This document shows positions 22,807 to 34,645 of a stretch of 64,000 bases of DNA, one piece after another. A program made the translations under genes and the position numbers. The stretch spans positions 310,001 through 374,000 of the forward strand of contig QJPP01001782.1 of assembly GCA_003996215.1 (NCBI GenBank), written 5' to 3'. How positions within the stretch are numbered: position 1 is the first letter of the stretch; each line of letters begins with the position of its first letter. The notes beneath the pieces were generated by a model, which had not been told where the DNA came from, did no database searches, and saw only the letters and a list, made by a program, of their open reading frames with translations. Origin of the DNA: Jaltomata sinuosa (Eukaryota; Streptophyta; Magnoliopsida; Solanales; Solanaceae).

Positions 22807-25432
22807 CTTTTCTCTTTATTTTTCTAGCTTTCTTGGTTACTCCTCCCGACTCTAATCACAAAAACACTCCCTACCTTGTGCTCTTATCAGTTTTTAGACT
22901 TGTGGAAATCAGTTGCTCATTAAATTTGTGTCCTTCTGTTAATTTGGTAAGTTCGTCTTCCCCAAGCTTACTTTTTCTCCTTTAATTGGCTATAACTCCA
23001 TTGTTGAAATTTTTGGAGCTTGGTAATTCTTGTAGATTTTATTCCCCTTGTGATTACATGTTCCTGAGTTCGTGGAATTCACTTCCTTGGCGCTTGTCCT
23101 CTCCTTTTGGTAAGTAATTCTTGCTCAAATTTTGGTTTCTCCATTCTTAAGGTTCCTTCTTTGATATTTGTCTTGTAGGAGCTGTTTTAGCTTGAAATTC
23201 TTGCCCAATTTCCTTAATTTTCTGGGCAATTTTCTGGGCATGTACTCCTATGGTCATGGTGATCATTTTGTACTCTTTCATTTTTGGCTTCGGGTTGCAG
23301 GGACTGCGTGCCCATCGGTGACCCAAATTTCGACCCGAATATTTCTATAGCATTATGGGTGTCGTTAGACTTATTTTAATATGTTATTTAAGATTTTGAT
23401 AGTTTGGCTATTATTCAGGTCCTCTCGAAGCGATTTGGGCTTGGATATCTTTGTCCCAGCTGCTTGTCATCGGATGACAGGTAGGTTACGATTTAAACTC
23501 CTTACACTTTGCATATATAGAATAAAATTGTACTAATGGGCATCCTTGGGTTGGGTTCACTAGATGGTACCACAAACCTTGACCGCTTTATTCATGTCCG
23601 ATTCTTTTTCCTCCTCCGATGGTTGTAGAATTTTCTATAGATGATATTATCACCCTTGTGGTCTTGTATGGCCTTATATTGACTCTGGAATATAGATAGT
23701 GGGAAATAGGGAATATCTATGAGTCCCGTACATCGTTATTATTGTTATAGAGCTGACTATCTGTGCTGCAGAATGATTAGAGCCTGTGCAGGGCCGATAG
23801 GTTGATTGTGGGTCGGGGGTCACTGTTATGATTGTGTATACCATTCATTATGCATATAGAGGGAATTTCTTCATGATTTTACTATGGTTTTGGCTTCAGG
23901 CCTACTATTATTGAATTTCTAAACCTTACATGGCCTGTGGGGCTCATTTTTGGTAAAAAATAAATGAAAAGGGGTTCGGTACCGTCTTAATGAATCTTCT
24001 TAGGGTAAGGGGGAATTAAAGGATGTTTTATCACTATTTCCACTTATACTAGACTCGGTGGGGTTGAGTGTTAGACTTGTTTTACTATAACTTTTGGGTG
24101 ATGCTAAACTCGGCGGGGTCATGCGCTAGGACTATTTGACTCACTGATTTAGACTTAGATACTCTACGGGCAGCGTTACTTGGGGATTCTCGAGATTGCG
24201 AGGCATCTAGTATATTAGTTGGGGCCCTCCATGGACCTTGTCATTCAAGACCAGAGGCTACGTGTTGCGAGTACCGGAGGAGGGGTATACGGCGTAATAG
24301 AGGTATAAGGGTGTGACCTTTTATGGATCCTGTCTTCTGGGCCTTATAGGACGCCAGAAGCGGGTAACATACGGTACTACTATCACTCTTGTCTTAGCAT
24401 GGCATGTCATACCATTCATTTATGTGAGGTTCCACCCTTGTTTGCTGTTTGTTGATTGTATGCTCTGGTAGTATGGGATGCCGAAGGGTTTGTCTTTACT
24501 TTTTTTGTGTCCCTCGGTGGTATGGGCGCCCGTGGGATTGTAGGTAGACTTAGGGTTACTATTTAACACTATTGGTTCTTATTATGGTTCTTATGACTTT
24601 GGATATTGATTAAGTTATTCTTGGGTTTTCGTTGTTAGCTCTTGACTGGAGATTTGTAGGCTTATTTGGATTATTGTATCTTATATTTGAGCATGATTAC
24701 CATTATCTTTTCTCTCTTTCTCTATCCATTTGAGGTTACTGGTATACCACCTACTTTCTGAATCTCTCTTTATTTACTTGTTGTTACAAGGATCGCGGGC
24801 ACGTGCTTCTTTCTTTCACCTGTGATACACATTCTAGAAGCTAGCTTTTGTGTGCTTATTCGTTGCTTTATGTGACTATTTATTTCTATTTTGTCTATTA
24901 CTACTCTTTTATCTTATATATGCCCAGTCGGCGTATGATACCTACTGGGTACCTTATGCTTCCCATTTGGTACTCATACTACACTCTGTATCTTCTAGTG
25001 CAGATCCTAGTGTGGGCCATCACCGTTAGCTCATTGGAGACTGGTGCGAGGAGCTATTTTTAAGATATTTAAGATTGAGGGTGAGCTTTTGGCGACCGAA
25101 GTTTATCTTTTAGTTATCTTTTGTATTATGTACTCTATTACTACTCGGAGACATCTGTATATATTGTTTTGGATCCTTTGTACTCCTTATATGTAGTTCT
25201 GGCTCTATACTATGATACCAGGTTTTGCGGTTTGGTTTAGCTTCCGCATATTTATATATATTCCTGTTATCTATCTTTTCATCTTGTTCCTTTGCTTCCA
25301 CTTGATTATATTGTTTCTTCTACTTAACTGTTAACTAGTATCCCCTTACTACCATTCCAGGCTATGGGGATTAGTTCACCTACTAGGGTGTTGTAGGTGT
25401 CATCATGACCGAGAAATTGAGTTATGACATCT

Positions 25433-25444
25433 TGGTATCAGAGC
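25433..25444 (+). promoter_or_regulatory. T2 primer binding site (initiator Met tRNA)
   Basis: TGGTATCAGAGC, a perfect plant iMet primer site three bases after the 5' LTR. Confidence 0.93.
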
Positions 25445-25642
25445 TCTAGGTTCACCAGTATCATCGATATAGGAGCCAATGTCTAGTAGAGTCCTGCGGA
25501 TCGGGGTGGAGACATTCGTACTCAATCTTCGGGAGGCTATAGTGACATCTTAGGAAATATGACACTCTTATTTGCTTCTGTATCGTGTGTAATCCTTGGG
25601 AGTTTCTTGAAATCTCACTTGTTCTCATTCATTCTTCCACAA

Positions 25643-26422
25643 ATGGCTCGTATGAGATCATATGCATTCGAGGCCATGATTATGCCTATCGAGTCTGACA
25701 GAGTCCGTATGTTTGTTTGGAGGCTATGAAGGAAGTTCAGAGAGCCAGCAGAGATATTAGTTGCCAGTGCTAGGTCATTCCAGGCTATTGCAGACTATGA
25801 CCGTACTATATAAGATTCACGTCATCGTGACACTGGAGCCAGAGATAAGAGGCCTCGACACCAGGGTAACTACAATGGGTCTCGTTACGGTGGTAGGGGT
25901 TCCAGCCAGTAGGGCCGAGGTTATCAGCTGCAGCAATATGAGGGTCAGTCTAGTCGACTGGTTTAGGGATCATTTTAGTCTTCTGGTTCTCAGTTTGAGC
26001 AGGGTCAGAGCAGTCAGTGTGGTCAGTCTTCGAGAGGTACTACTTCTAGGGCATCAGGCCATGGTAGCCATACAAGTTCAGTGGGTTTGTCTCGTCAGGG
26101 TGGGTCATCAGGGCCTTGCTATGAGTGTGGATTCAATGGTCATTTTTCCAGAGATTGCCCCCAGTGGGGTACCGCCTACTATTAGTGCGGAGTTAGTGGT
26201 CATTTTGCTAGAGATCGCCCCCAGTGGGGTACAGTTCAGCCAACTACTCCGCTGGCTTATCCTATTTACTCAGTTCAACCACTGGCTCAAGGAGGTAGTG
26301 GTCAGGGTAGAGGTAGTGGCCCACGAGGCAGGACAGGTGGTAGGGATGATGGTCGGTTAGGTAGTGGTCACCATCAGTTCTATGCGGTCCCTGGGAGACT
26401 AGAGGCAGAGGCCTCGGATGCT
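25643..26422 (+). pseudogene. T2 gag, capsid deleted, two zinc knuckles
   Basis: ATG at 25643 (MARMRSYAFEAM). Only ~48 bases separate the start from the ESDRVRMFVWRL block, against ~820 bases in T1, so most of the capsid region is lost. The RNA-binding tail follows (KRPRHQGNYNGSRYGGRG). A good CCHC knuckle, CYECGFNGHFSRDC, is followed by a second, decayed copy in which the first Cys is lost and the last is Arg. Several TAG codons stand where Gln is expected. The frame runs directly into protease. Confidence 0.88.
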
Positions 26423-26839
26423 ATGATCACCGGTACGATATATGTATGTCGTTGACCAGCTTATGCTTTATTTGATCCTGGATCCACTTGTTCATATGTA
26501 TCTGCATATTTTATGCCTTGTTTGGGGTTGGCTAGTGAGCCGTTATCTGTGCATGTACCTGTTTCGACCCCTGTAAGAGATTCTTTAGTAGTGGATAAGA
26601 TTGTGTGATCTTGTATGATATATGTTGGTGATTTGGAGACTTGGGGTGATTTGATGATACTTGATATGTTAGGTTTTGATGTGATACTGGGCATGGACTA
26701 GTTATCCCCTCACCGTGCGGTTTTGGATTACTATGCCAAGATTGTCACCATAGCCGTGCCCAGTGTATCCTCAGTTGTGTGGTAGAGTTCTATCAGCCGT
26801 GCACCGTCTGGGATTATCTCTTGTCTTCGAGCTAGGAAG
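26423..26839 (+). pseudogene. T2 protease
   Basis: In frame with gag (MITGTIYVCR, stop, then ALFDPGSTCSYVSAYF as the active-site block). It continues through DLMILDMLGFDVILGMD and a TAG in place of Trp, to CLRARKLI. It is homologous to the start of the T1 large ORF. Confidence 0.85.
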
Positions 26840-27600
26840 TTGATCTCTCACGGATGTTTAGCTTATCTAGCATATGTCCGAGATGCTAGTGCTGACACTT
26901 CTTCCCTTGAGTCCTTTCCTATGGTTAGAGACTTCCTAGATATGTTCCTTACTAACCTACCAGGCCTTCTACCTGAGAAAGGTATAGACTTTTCTATTGA
27001 GTTAGAGTCGGGCACCAGGCCCATTTCTATTTCTCCTTATCGTATGACTCGTGCTGAGTTGAGAGAGCTTAAGGAGCAGCTCCAGGATTTGTTAGCTAAG
27101 GGGTTTATTAGGCCGATTGTGTCTCCTTGGGGTGCTCCTATTCTATTTGTTAAGAAGAAGGATGGGTCGATGCAGATGTGTATTGATTATCGATAGCTAA
27201 ATAAGGTGACAGTGAAGAATATGTATCCGATACCGAGGATTTATGACTTTTTTATCAGCTTCAGTGTTCATCCATATTCTCAATGATTGATTTGAGGTCT
27301 GGCTACCATCAGTTGAGGATTAGGGCGGAGGGCATCCCCAAGACAACATTTAGGACACGTTATGGCCATTATGAGTTTCATGGTGATGTATTTTGGTTTG
27401 ACGAATGCCCCCGCAGCCTTCATGGACTTGATGCACAGGGTGCTTAGCCCATATTTAGACTTGTTTGTGATAGTCTACATAGACGACATTCTGGTATACT
27501 CTCGAATTAGAGATGAGCATGAGCAGCACTTGAGGACTGTACTTCAGACTTTGAGAGATCATTGGCTTTATGCCAAGTTTTGAAAGTGCGAGTTTTGGCT
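26840..27600 (+). pseudogene. T2 reverse transcriptase
   Basis: RT fingers and palm: ELRELKEQLQDLLAKGFIRP, LFVKKKDGSMQMCIDYR, then TAG for Gln. Between ~27245 and 27385 small indels shift the frame twice and restore it. The active site FVIVYIDDILVYS is intact at about 27464-27502. A stop ends the frame near 27582. It would copy element RNA into DNA, but is broken. Confidence 0.9.
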
Positions 27601-28423
27601 TGAGTCAGTTTTATTCCTAAGACACGTGGTGTCTAAGAATGGGATTAGATTTGACCCAGGTAAGATTTCAGTGGTGTGTGATTGGCCTAGACCTACTACT
27701 CCTACTGAGGTTTGCAATTTTTTTGGGTTCATCGGGTACTACATATGGTTCGTTGAGGGATTTTCTTCCATAGCAGCACCCTTGACTATGCTGACTAGGA
27801 AGGATGTTCCATTTCAATGGTCAGATCAGTGCGAGGATAGTTTCCAGAGGCTTAAGGCCTTTTTGACTTCAGCTTCTATATTGAATTTGCTGGTTGAGGG
27901 TCAGAGTTTCTCCATGTATTGTGATGCCTTTGGGCTCGTTCTTAGTTGTGTGTTGATGCAGAAGGGTCGAGTGATAGCATATATGTCAAGGCAGCTGAAG
28001 GTTCATGAGCACAACTACCCCACTCACGACTTGGAGTTGGCGGCGGTAGTCTTCGCGCTCAAGATCAAGATGCACTACTTATATGGAGTTTATTGTGAGA
28101 TATTCACCGATCATCATAGTCTTCAGTACCTTACGAGTCAGCGAGAGTTGAACTCGAAGTAGAAGAGATGGATTGAGATACTAAAGGACTATGATTTCAC
28201 CATTTTGTATCATCGGGGAAAGGGAAATATGGCAGCGGATGCCTTGAGCCAGAAGACGGTGAGTATGGGAAGCCTAGCTTCACTTTTAATTTTTGAGCGA
28301 CCATTGGCCTTGGACATCCAGTCCTTGGCTAACCGTTTGGTTAGGCTTGACTTGTTGGATCCTAGCAAAGTTCTTGCCAGTATCGAGGTTCATTCTACTC
28401 TAGTTGATCAGATTCAGAGCTAA
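27601..28423 (+). pseudogene. T2 RT connection and RNase H
   Basis: Connection: VVSKNGIRFDPGKISVVCDW, GYYIWFVEGFSSIAAPL. RNase H: SMYCDAFGLVLSCVLMQ, HDLELAAVVFALKI and IFTDHHSLQYLTSQREL, with all three acidic positions present. A TAG near 28160 and one at about 28421 break it. The linker KGNMAADALSQKTVSMGSL follows. Confidence 0.88.
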
Positions 28424-29430
28424 CAGTTTGAGGATCAGAGTTTGTGTAACCTTCGTGATCAGGTAGTTCGGGGTAAGGCCAGTCCGGCTACGTTGGGTTC
28501 TAATGGTATTCTGAGGATCAATAGTCATCTTTATGTTCCGAGGGTTGGAGATTTGATTCAGTTGATACTTTGTGAGGTGCATTATTCTAGATATTCCATT
28601 CATCCTGGCACGGTGAAGATGTATAGAGACTTGAGGCAGCTTTACTGGTGGAGTGGCATAAAGCGGGATGTAGCAAAGTTTGTATCTCAGTGCTTGAACT
28701 ATCAGCAGGTAATGTTCGAGCATATAAGACCTGGTGGTTTGATGCAGTTACTTACCATTCCTGAGTGGAAGTGGGAAGGGATTACTATGGATTTTATGGT
28801 TGGTTTGCCTCGTACTTCCTGGGGTTTTGACTCCATCTGGGTGAATGTTGATAGGCTGACTAAGTCAGCACATTTCTTGCCAGTTCAGACTTCCTACGAT
28901 GCCAAGAGGTTAGCTCAAATTTACATTCGAGAAATTGTTCGGTTGCACGGGGTCCTAGCTTCTATCATTTCAGACCACGACAATTAGTTCACATCTCAGT
29001 TCTGGAGAGTGATTCAGCGAGATTTGGGTACAGAGATTCAGCTTAGTACTGCTTTCCACCCTCATAAAGATGGTCAGTTCGAGAGGACTATTCAGGTCCT
29101 AGAGGACATGCTTCAGGCCTGTGTTCTTGATTTTGGAGGTTCTTAGGATCAGTTTGTGCCTTTGGTTGAGTTTGCTTATAATAATAGTTTTCATTCGAGC
29201 ATCGGTATGGCACCTTTTAAGGCTTTGTATGGTAGGCATTGCAGATCACCATTTGGTTGGATTCATGGCTTAGAGTCTAGACCCCAGAGTATGGATTTAC
29301 TTCGAGATTTCTTAGACCGAGTCCATTTGATTCAGGATAGACTTAGAGTAGCCCAGAGTAGGCAGAAAAGCTACATTGATAGTAGACTTCGTGCCTTGGA
29401 GTTCAGTGTGTGTGACTTGGTATTCCTTTG
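28424..29430 (+). pseudogene. T2 integrase
   Basis: HHCC finger: SRYSIHPGTVKMYRDLRQLYW, with the first Cys of the CxxC pair kept and the second changed to Tyr (CLNYQQV). Core: Asp in TMDFMVGLPRT, Asp in SIISDHDN. A TAG at 28985-28987 is followed by DGQFERTIQ, where the usual SER is FER. Another TAG replaces Trp near 29143. The block SFHSSIGMAPFKALYGRHCR follows. Confidence 0.88.
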
Positions 29431-29872
29431 AGTATCGCTCGTGAAGGGCGTGATGAGATTTGGTCAGTGGGGCAAGCTAGCCCCAGGTTTATTGGGCCAT
29501 TTGAGATTCTGCAGAGGGTTAGTAGTATTTCCTATATGTTAGCTTTGCCTCTGATGATTTTAGCTGTACATCTAGTTTTCCATGTCTCGATGTTGCATCG
29601 GTATGTTCCGGATGAGTCTCATGTGTTACATTGGTATTTGGTTCAATTAGAGGAGAGTTTATCCTTTGTTAAGGAGCCGATAGCTATTCTGGCCAGAGAT
29701 ATCAGGAGATTGAGATCTAGGGAGATTCTGATTGTGAAAGTTTAGTGGAGGAATCATCTGGTTGAGGAGGCTACTTGGGAAACCGAGAGTGAGTTGCATG
29801 CTCAGTATCCGCAGTTGTTCGAGCCTTCAAGTACTCTCTTCTTCTTGACTTTCGAGGAAGAAAGTGTTTTTA
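29428..29872 (+). pseudogene. T2 integrase C-terminus and chromodomain
   Basis: After a frameshift at about 29430: PRFIGPFEILQRVSSISYML (GPY domain), HRYVPDESHVLHWYLVQLEE, then the chromodomain VKEPIAILARDIRRLRSREI, a TAG for Gln, and WRNHLVEEATWETE ending in TFEEESVF. Here DESHVL is followed by a sense codon, unlike T1. The LTR starts ~12 bases after the end. Confidence 0.88.
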
Positions 29873-29883
29873 ATAGTGGATGT

Positions 29884-32800
29884 TGTGATGACTTTTCCGG
29901 TCATCTTTGTGTTTACTCTTTCTTTGTACCATTAGAGCTTTCCTGTAGAGGCCCCAAGTCATTTATGGCATGCTAGGACTGATAGTTCGGTTCCTTGGTC
30001 GTTTGTTTGGTTGTTTTGGCCATTTGCCTATTTTAGAGTCTTAACTTAGAATATCATTGACTTTAGTCAACATTCTTAGCTAGCATGCTCAGAATCGAAT
30101 TTCGACAGTTTTGTTAGCTCTGAAGCATTGAGTTTGGTCTAGTTGGACCTTTGGTTGAGGCCTGAGAACTTCCGGTGTGTGTTTTGTGTTGCTTTTTCTA
30201 TTTTCAGGTCATTTGGAGTTGGAAATGTGTATTTGGTCAGCTTTTGATGATTGAAGTCTCAGATTCAAAATCCGATGAATTGATCAGCTCTGAAATATTG
30301 AGTTTGGGTTAGGTAGATCGTTGGTTAGGGTCCCTGGGGCCCCGGGCTTATTTTGAGTGTTCGGTTGCTTGTTGGTTAGTGTTGACTTGGGTCAACATTT
30401 CTCTGAAATGACCTCGTATGGAAGTTTCATTGATTTTGTTGAGTCTGGAACATCGTTTCCACTCTGTTAGCATTATTGGTTTTTGAGTATCGGTTTTCGA
30501 TCATGCCCGGAATGCCCCGTTGAGTTCTAGAAAAGTTGCACATTTTGTTGTTGCAGGTGCAGGCCTTAATCGCGATGGAGAGCTTCCTCCCTCGCGACCG
30601 CGATGAAACACCTGGTCCTTTGTTCTTTGTGATCACGTGATCGCTTGTCGCAATTGCGATGAAGCTTCTCCCCTTCTGTTCTTCGTAACCGCGTGCCTAG
30701 CCCTCGCGATCGCGATGGTCTAGCCAGCATGGTCATCGCGACCACATGGGGTCCTTTCGTGATTGCGATGAAGGACCCCTGGGGAGTATATAAACTTCTC
30801 TTCATTTTTCCAGCCTTCTTGGTTACTCCTCCCGACTCTAATCACAAAAACACTCCCTACCTTGTGCTCTTATCAGTTTTTAGACTTGGGGAAATCAGTT
30901 ACTCATCAAATTCGTGTCCTCCCATTAATTTGGTAAGTTCGTCTTCCCCAAGCTTACTTCTTCTTCTTTATTTGGCTAAAACTCCATTGTTGAAATTCTT
31001 GGAGCTTGGGAATTCTTGTAGATCGTGAATTCATGGAATTCACTTCCTTGGCGCTTGTCCTCTCATTTTGGTAAGTAATTCTTGCTCAAATTTTGGTTTT
31101 TTTCCATTCTTAAGGTTCCCTCTTTGATCTTTGTCTTGTAGGAGATGCTTTAGCTCAAAATTACTGCCCAATTTTCTTGATTTTCTGGGCATGTACTCCT
31201 ATGGTCATGGTGATCATTTTGTACTCTTTCATTTTTGGCTTTGGGTTGTGGGGCCCGCGTGCCCTTCGGTGACCCAAATTTCAGCCCGACTATTTCTATA
31301 GCATTATAGGTGTCGTTAGATTCATTTTAATGTGTTATTTATGATTTTTATAGTTTGACTATTGTCCAGGGCCTCTCGAAGTGATTTGGGATTGGATATC
31401 ATTATCTCAGCAGCTTGTCGTTGGACGACAGGTAGGTACGATTTAAACTCCTTAGACTTCGCATATATAGAATAAAATTGTACTAATGGGCATCCTTGGG
31501 TTGGGTTCACTAGTTAGTACCACAAACCTTGACCACTTTATTCATGTCCGATTCCTTTTTCTCCTCCGATAGTTGTAGTATTTCCTATAGATGATATTAT
31601 CACCCTTGTGGTCCTGTGTGGCCTTATATTGACTCTGAAACATAGATGGTGGGAAATTGGGAATGTCTGTGAGTCTCGGACATCGTTATTATTGTTATAG
31701 AGCTGGTTATATGTGTTGTAGAATGATTGGAGCCTGTGCAAGGTTGATAGGTCGATTGTAGGTCGGAGGCCACTGTTGCAATTGTGTATACCATTCATCA
31801 TGCATATAGAGGGAATTTCTTCATTATTTTACTACGGTTTTGGCTTCGGTCCTACTATTGCTGAATTTTTAGACCTTGCATGGTCCGTGGGGTCTGTTTT
31901 TGGTAAAAATGATTGAAAAGGAGTTTGGTACCATCTTAATGGATCTTCTTGGGGTAAGGGGGAATTAAAGGATGTTTTATCACTATTTCCACTTATACTT
32001 GACTCGTCGGGGTCGAGTGCTAGACTTGTTTTACTAAAACTTTTGGGGTGATGCTAGACTCGGCAGGGTCATGTGCTAGGACTATTTGACTTACTGATTT
32101 AGACCTGGATACTCTCTGGGAAGCTTTACTTGGAGATTTTCGAGATTGTGGGGCATCTAGTATGTTTGTCGGGGGCCTCCATGGACCTTTTCGTTCTAGA
32201 CTAGGGGCTATGTGTTGCGAGTGCCAGAGGAAGGGTATACAGTGTAGTAGAGGTATACGGGTGTGACCTTTCATGGAACCTGTCTTCTGGGCCTTATAGG
32301 ATGCCGGAAGCGGGTAACATACGATACTACTATCACTCTTGGCTTAGCATGGCATGTCATACCATTCATTTGTGTGAGGTTCCACCCTTGTTTGTTGTTT
32401 GCTGATTGTACTCTCCGATAGTATGGGATGCCAGAGGGTTTGTATTCATTTTTTTTGTGTCCGTCGGGGGTATGGGCGCCTGTGGGACTGTAGGTAGACT
32501 TAGAGTTACTATTTTCCCTATTGGTTCCTATTATAGTTCTTATGACTTTGGATATTGATTAAGTTGTGCTTGGGTTTCCGTTGTTAGCTCTTGACTGGAG
32601 ATTTGTAGGCTTATTTGGGTTATTATATCTTATATTCGAGCATGATTACCGTTATCTTTTCTTTCCTTCTTTATCCATTTGAGGTTACCGGTATACCGCC
32701 TACTTTCTGAATCTTTATTTATTTACTTATTGTTGCGAGGATCCCGGGTACGTGCTTCTTCCTTTAACCTGTGATACATATTCTAGTAGCTAGCCTCGTG

Positions 32801-33407
32801 TATTGTTCTTGCTTGTATTCCTTCCGTGCTAGCTTCTGTGTGCTTCTAGTTGCTTTCTGTGACTATTTGTTTCTATTACTGCTCTTTTAATTTATATATT
32901 CCAAGTCAGCCTATGATACCTACTGGGTACCTTATGCTTCGCATTTGGTGGTCATACTACACTCTGCATCTTCTGGTGAAGATCCTAGTGTGGGCCATCA
33001 TCATTAGCTCATTGGAGACTCGTGCGAGGAGATGTTTTTGAGATATTTCAGACTGAGGGTGAGCTCTTGGCGTCTGTAGCTTAGCTTTTAGTTATCATTT
33101 GTATTATGTACTCTATTACTACTCGAAGACATCTGTATATATTGTTTTGGATCCTTTGTACTCCTTATATGTAGTTCTGGCTCTATACTATGATACCAGG
33201 TTCTGGGGTTTGGTTTAGCTTTCGTATATGTATATATATTCCTATTTTCTATCTTTTCAGCTTGTTCTTTTGCTTCCACTTGATTATATCATTTCTTCTG
33301 CTTAACTGTTAGCTAGTAGCCCATTACTAACCATTTTGGGCTACAGGGATTAGTTCACCTACTAGGGGTTGTAGGTTCCATCATGACTAAGAAATCGGGT
33401 TATGACA
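29884..33407 (+). repeat. T2 3' LTR (3524 bp)
   Basis: It starts tgtgatgactt and ends gggttatgaca, homologous throughout to 21890-25429. W-box palindrome 30381-30396, word array ~30565-30775, TATA box 30787-30794. No polypurine tract stands directly before it. Confidence 0.93.
30787..30794 (+). promoter_or_regulatory. T2 TATA box, 3' LTR
   Basis: TATATAAA, at the position matching 22799-22806. In the 3' LTR it could start transcripts into downstream X sequence. Confidence 0.65.
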
Positions 33408-33412
33408 CACAA
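33408..33412. repeat. Target site duplication cacaa, right copy (T2)
   Basis: Directly follows tatgaca of the T2 3' LTR. Confidence 0.92.
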
Positions 33413-33447
33413 TAAAAAAATTTAGATTTTGAAATTTTAGATCAGAC

Positions 33448-33455
33448 TGACGTCA
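33448..33455. promoter_or_regulatory. bZIP-type palindrome TGACGTCA in X 5' LTR
   Basis: The perfect 8-bp palindrome is kept in the 3' LTR at 56096-56103 although the neighbourhood differs. TGACGTCA is the known C-box/CRE core of bZIP (TGA) factors. It is followed by CGCTATAGCG-type words (33457-33520) and the AT-rich ttttataattttatttt at ~33545. Confidence 0.55.
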
Positions 33456-34489
33456 TCCTGTTATAGCAGGAATTTTCTCGCTATAACGCCATCACAGTAG
33501 TGGCTGATAGGTCTCTATAGAGGGACAATGGGACCAGTAACACATAACGAGTTTTATAATTTTATTTTCTCCTCTTCAGTTGTAAAAAGGATGAGGCTTA
33601 CTCTAAAAACCCTCCTAGGGTGCCTCGTAGCCTGGGAGTAATAAAGAGGGGGGATTTTTGCTCAAATAGTATAAAATCCATGGATTCTACGGTGACTTCT
33701 TGCAAGGATTCACCCTCATGGAGCAAAAGTTCATGTTCAGACTTTTATAGCCGCTGCTTGGCATCCAGGTAGGCTAGGTTGAATGCAGTGGTTTAGACTT
33801 GGGTTAAAATAGCATGACATGATGTAGATTGATAGGAGATTATATGCTTAGGACCTCGTGCATAAGGTTTGAATGGATAAAGCTTATGAAACCTTGTGGT
33901 TTAGGGTGGGAATTTACTATTATGAGTGATGTTGACCTTATACTTGGTTTGTTTATTTTAAGCTATTGTTGTTTATCCTCGGATAATCAAATTTTAGGTG
34001 GGTTCTCGAAATGGTTACTGACTAAATGTAAAGGTGCTAGGTAATAGTGGAATCTCCAACTTAGTCTAATGAAGGGGGATGGTGTTAGTAAGGATGTCTT
34101 GTGTATGTTGAAGTAAGAGTTAGACTTCATGTGGACGAATGTGCACTCTTAAATGACTCTAGAATTTAAGGTATATGAATTAATGTGCTTACTTGAATAA
34201 GTTAGGGGTTAGTCTTTGAACAGGCCATCAAAGCTAGAATAGCGAATCATAATTGTTGTGTAGGTTATGGTTATTGTAACTCAGTTTGCATTATGTGTGC
34301 ATTATAACTGTCTCATTAGTATTACTTGCACAATATGTGTTCAGGAAAAGGGAATGATTGTTAAATGATATCCTAAGTGTTAATCTCATGCAATGAGACT
34401 ATTTTGAAAGCTTATTGGTTGTAAACGTGTTGTATGTTATCATTGTTGTTGTGATTGTTTTGATATCTATTGTTCATTAGTTAGCTCAG

Positions 34490-34645
34490 GTACCATGCCT
34501 GGTACAAATTCTATTATTCATTGGTTGGCTCGGGTACCATTCCTGGTACATTATCTATTATTCATTGGTTGGCTCGAGTACCATGCCTGGTACAAGTTTT
34601 ATAATTCATTAGTTGGCTCGGGTACCACGCCTAAATAGTACATGG
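34490..34645. repeat. GGTACC minisatellite in X 5' LTR
   Basis: Four units of ~48 bp with the core ggctcgggtaccatgcc and tggtaca. Counterparts: X 3' LTR 57110-57230, Y LTRs 42300-42440 and 52586-52735. Confidence 0.85.

Larger units (their letters stand above)
21890..25429 (+). repeat. T2 5' LTR (3540 bp)
   Basis: It starts tatgatgacc (TG to TA) and ends gagttatgaca. The upstream region carries the W-box palindrome (22387-22402), a cluster of TCGCGATCGCGA words (about 22565-22785) and a TATA box at 22799-22806. ORFs inside are chance frames. Confidence 0.93.
21890..33407 (+). mobile_element. T2: chromovirus inserted in X 5' LTR
   Basis: An 11.5 kb element with 5-bp duplication cacaa, LTRs of 3540 and 3524 bp, an iMet primer site and a single gag-pol frame ending in a chromodomain. 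The protein is close to T1 (same blocks through gag tail, RT, integrase, chromodomain) while the LTRs differ in much of U3. About a dozen stops, compensating indels in RT and a large gag deletion make it inactive. Confidence 0.95.

Noticed and set aside
25433..25444. tRNA-like sequence tggtatcagagc as a tRNA gene
   Set aside because: Only the 3' acceptor complement is present. It is a primer binding site, as at the other LTR inner edges.
25761..26360. 199-codon plus-strand frame in T2
   Set aside because: It is an off-frame reading of the gag tail; the knuckle and the RNA-binding tail are in the frame starting at 25643.
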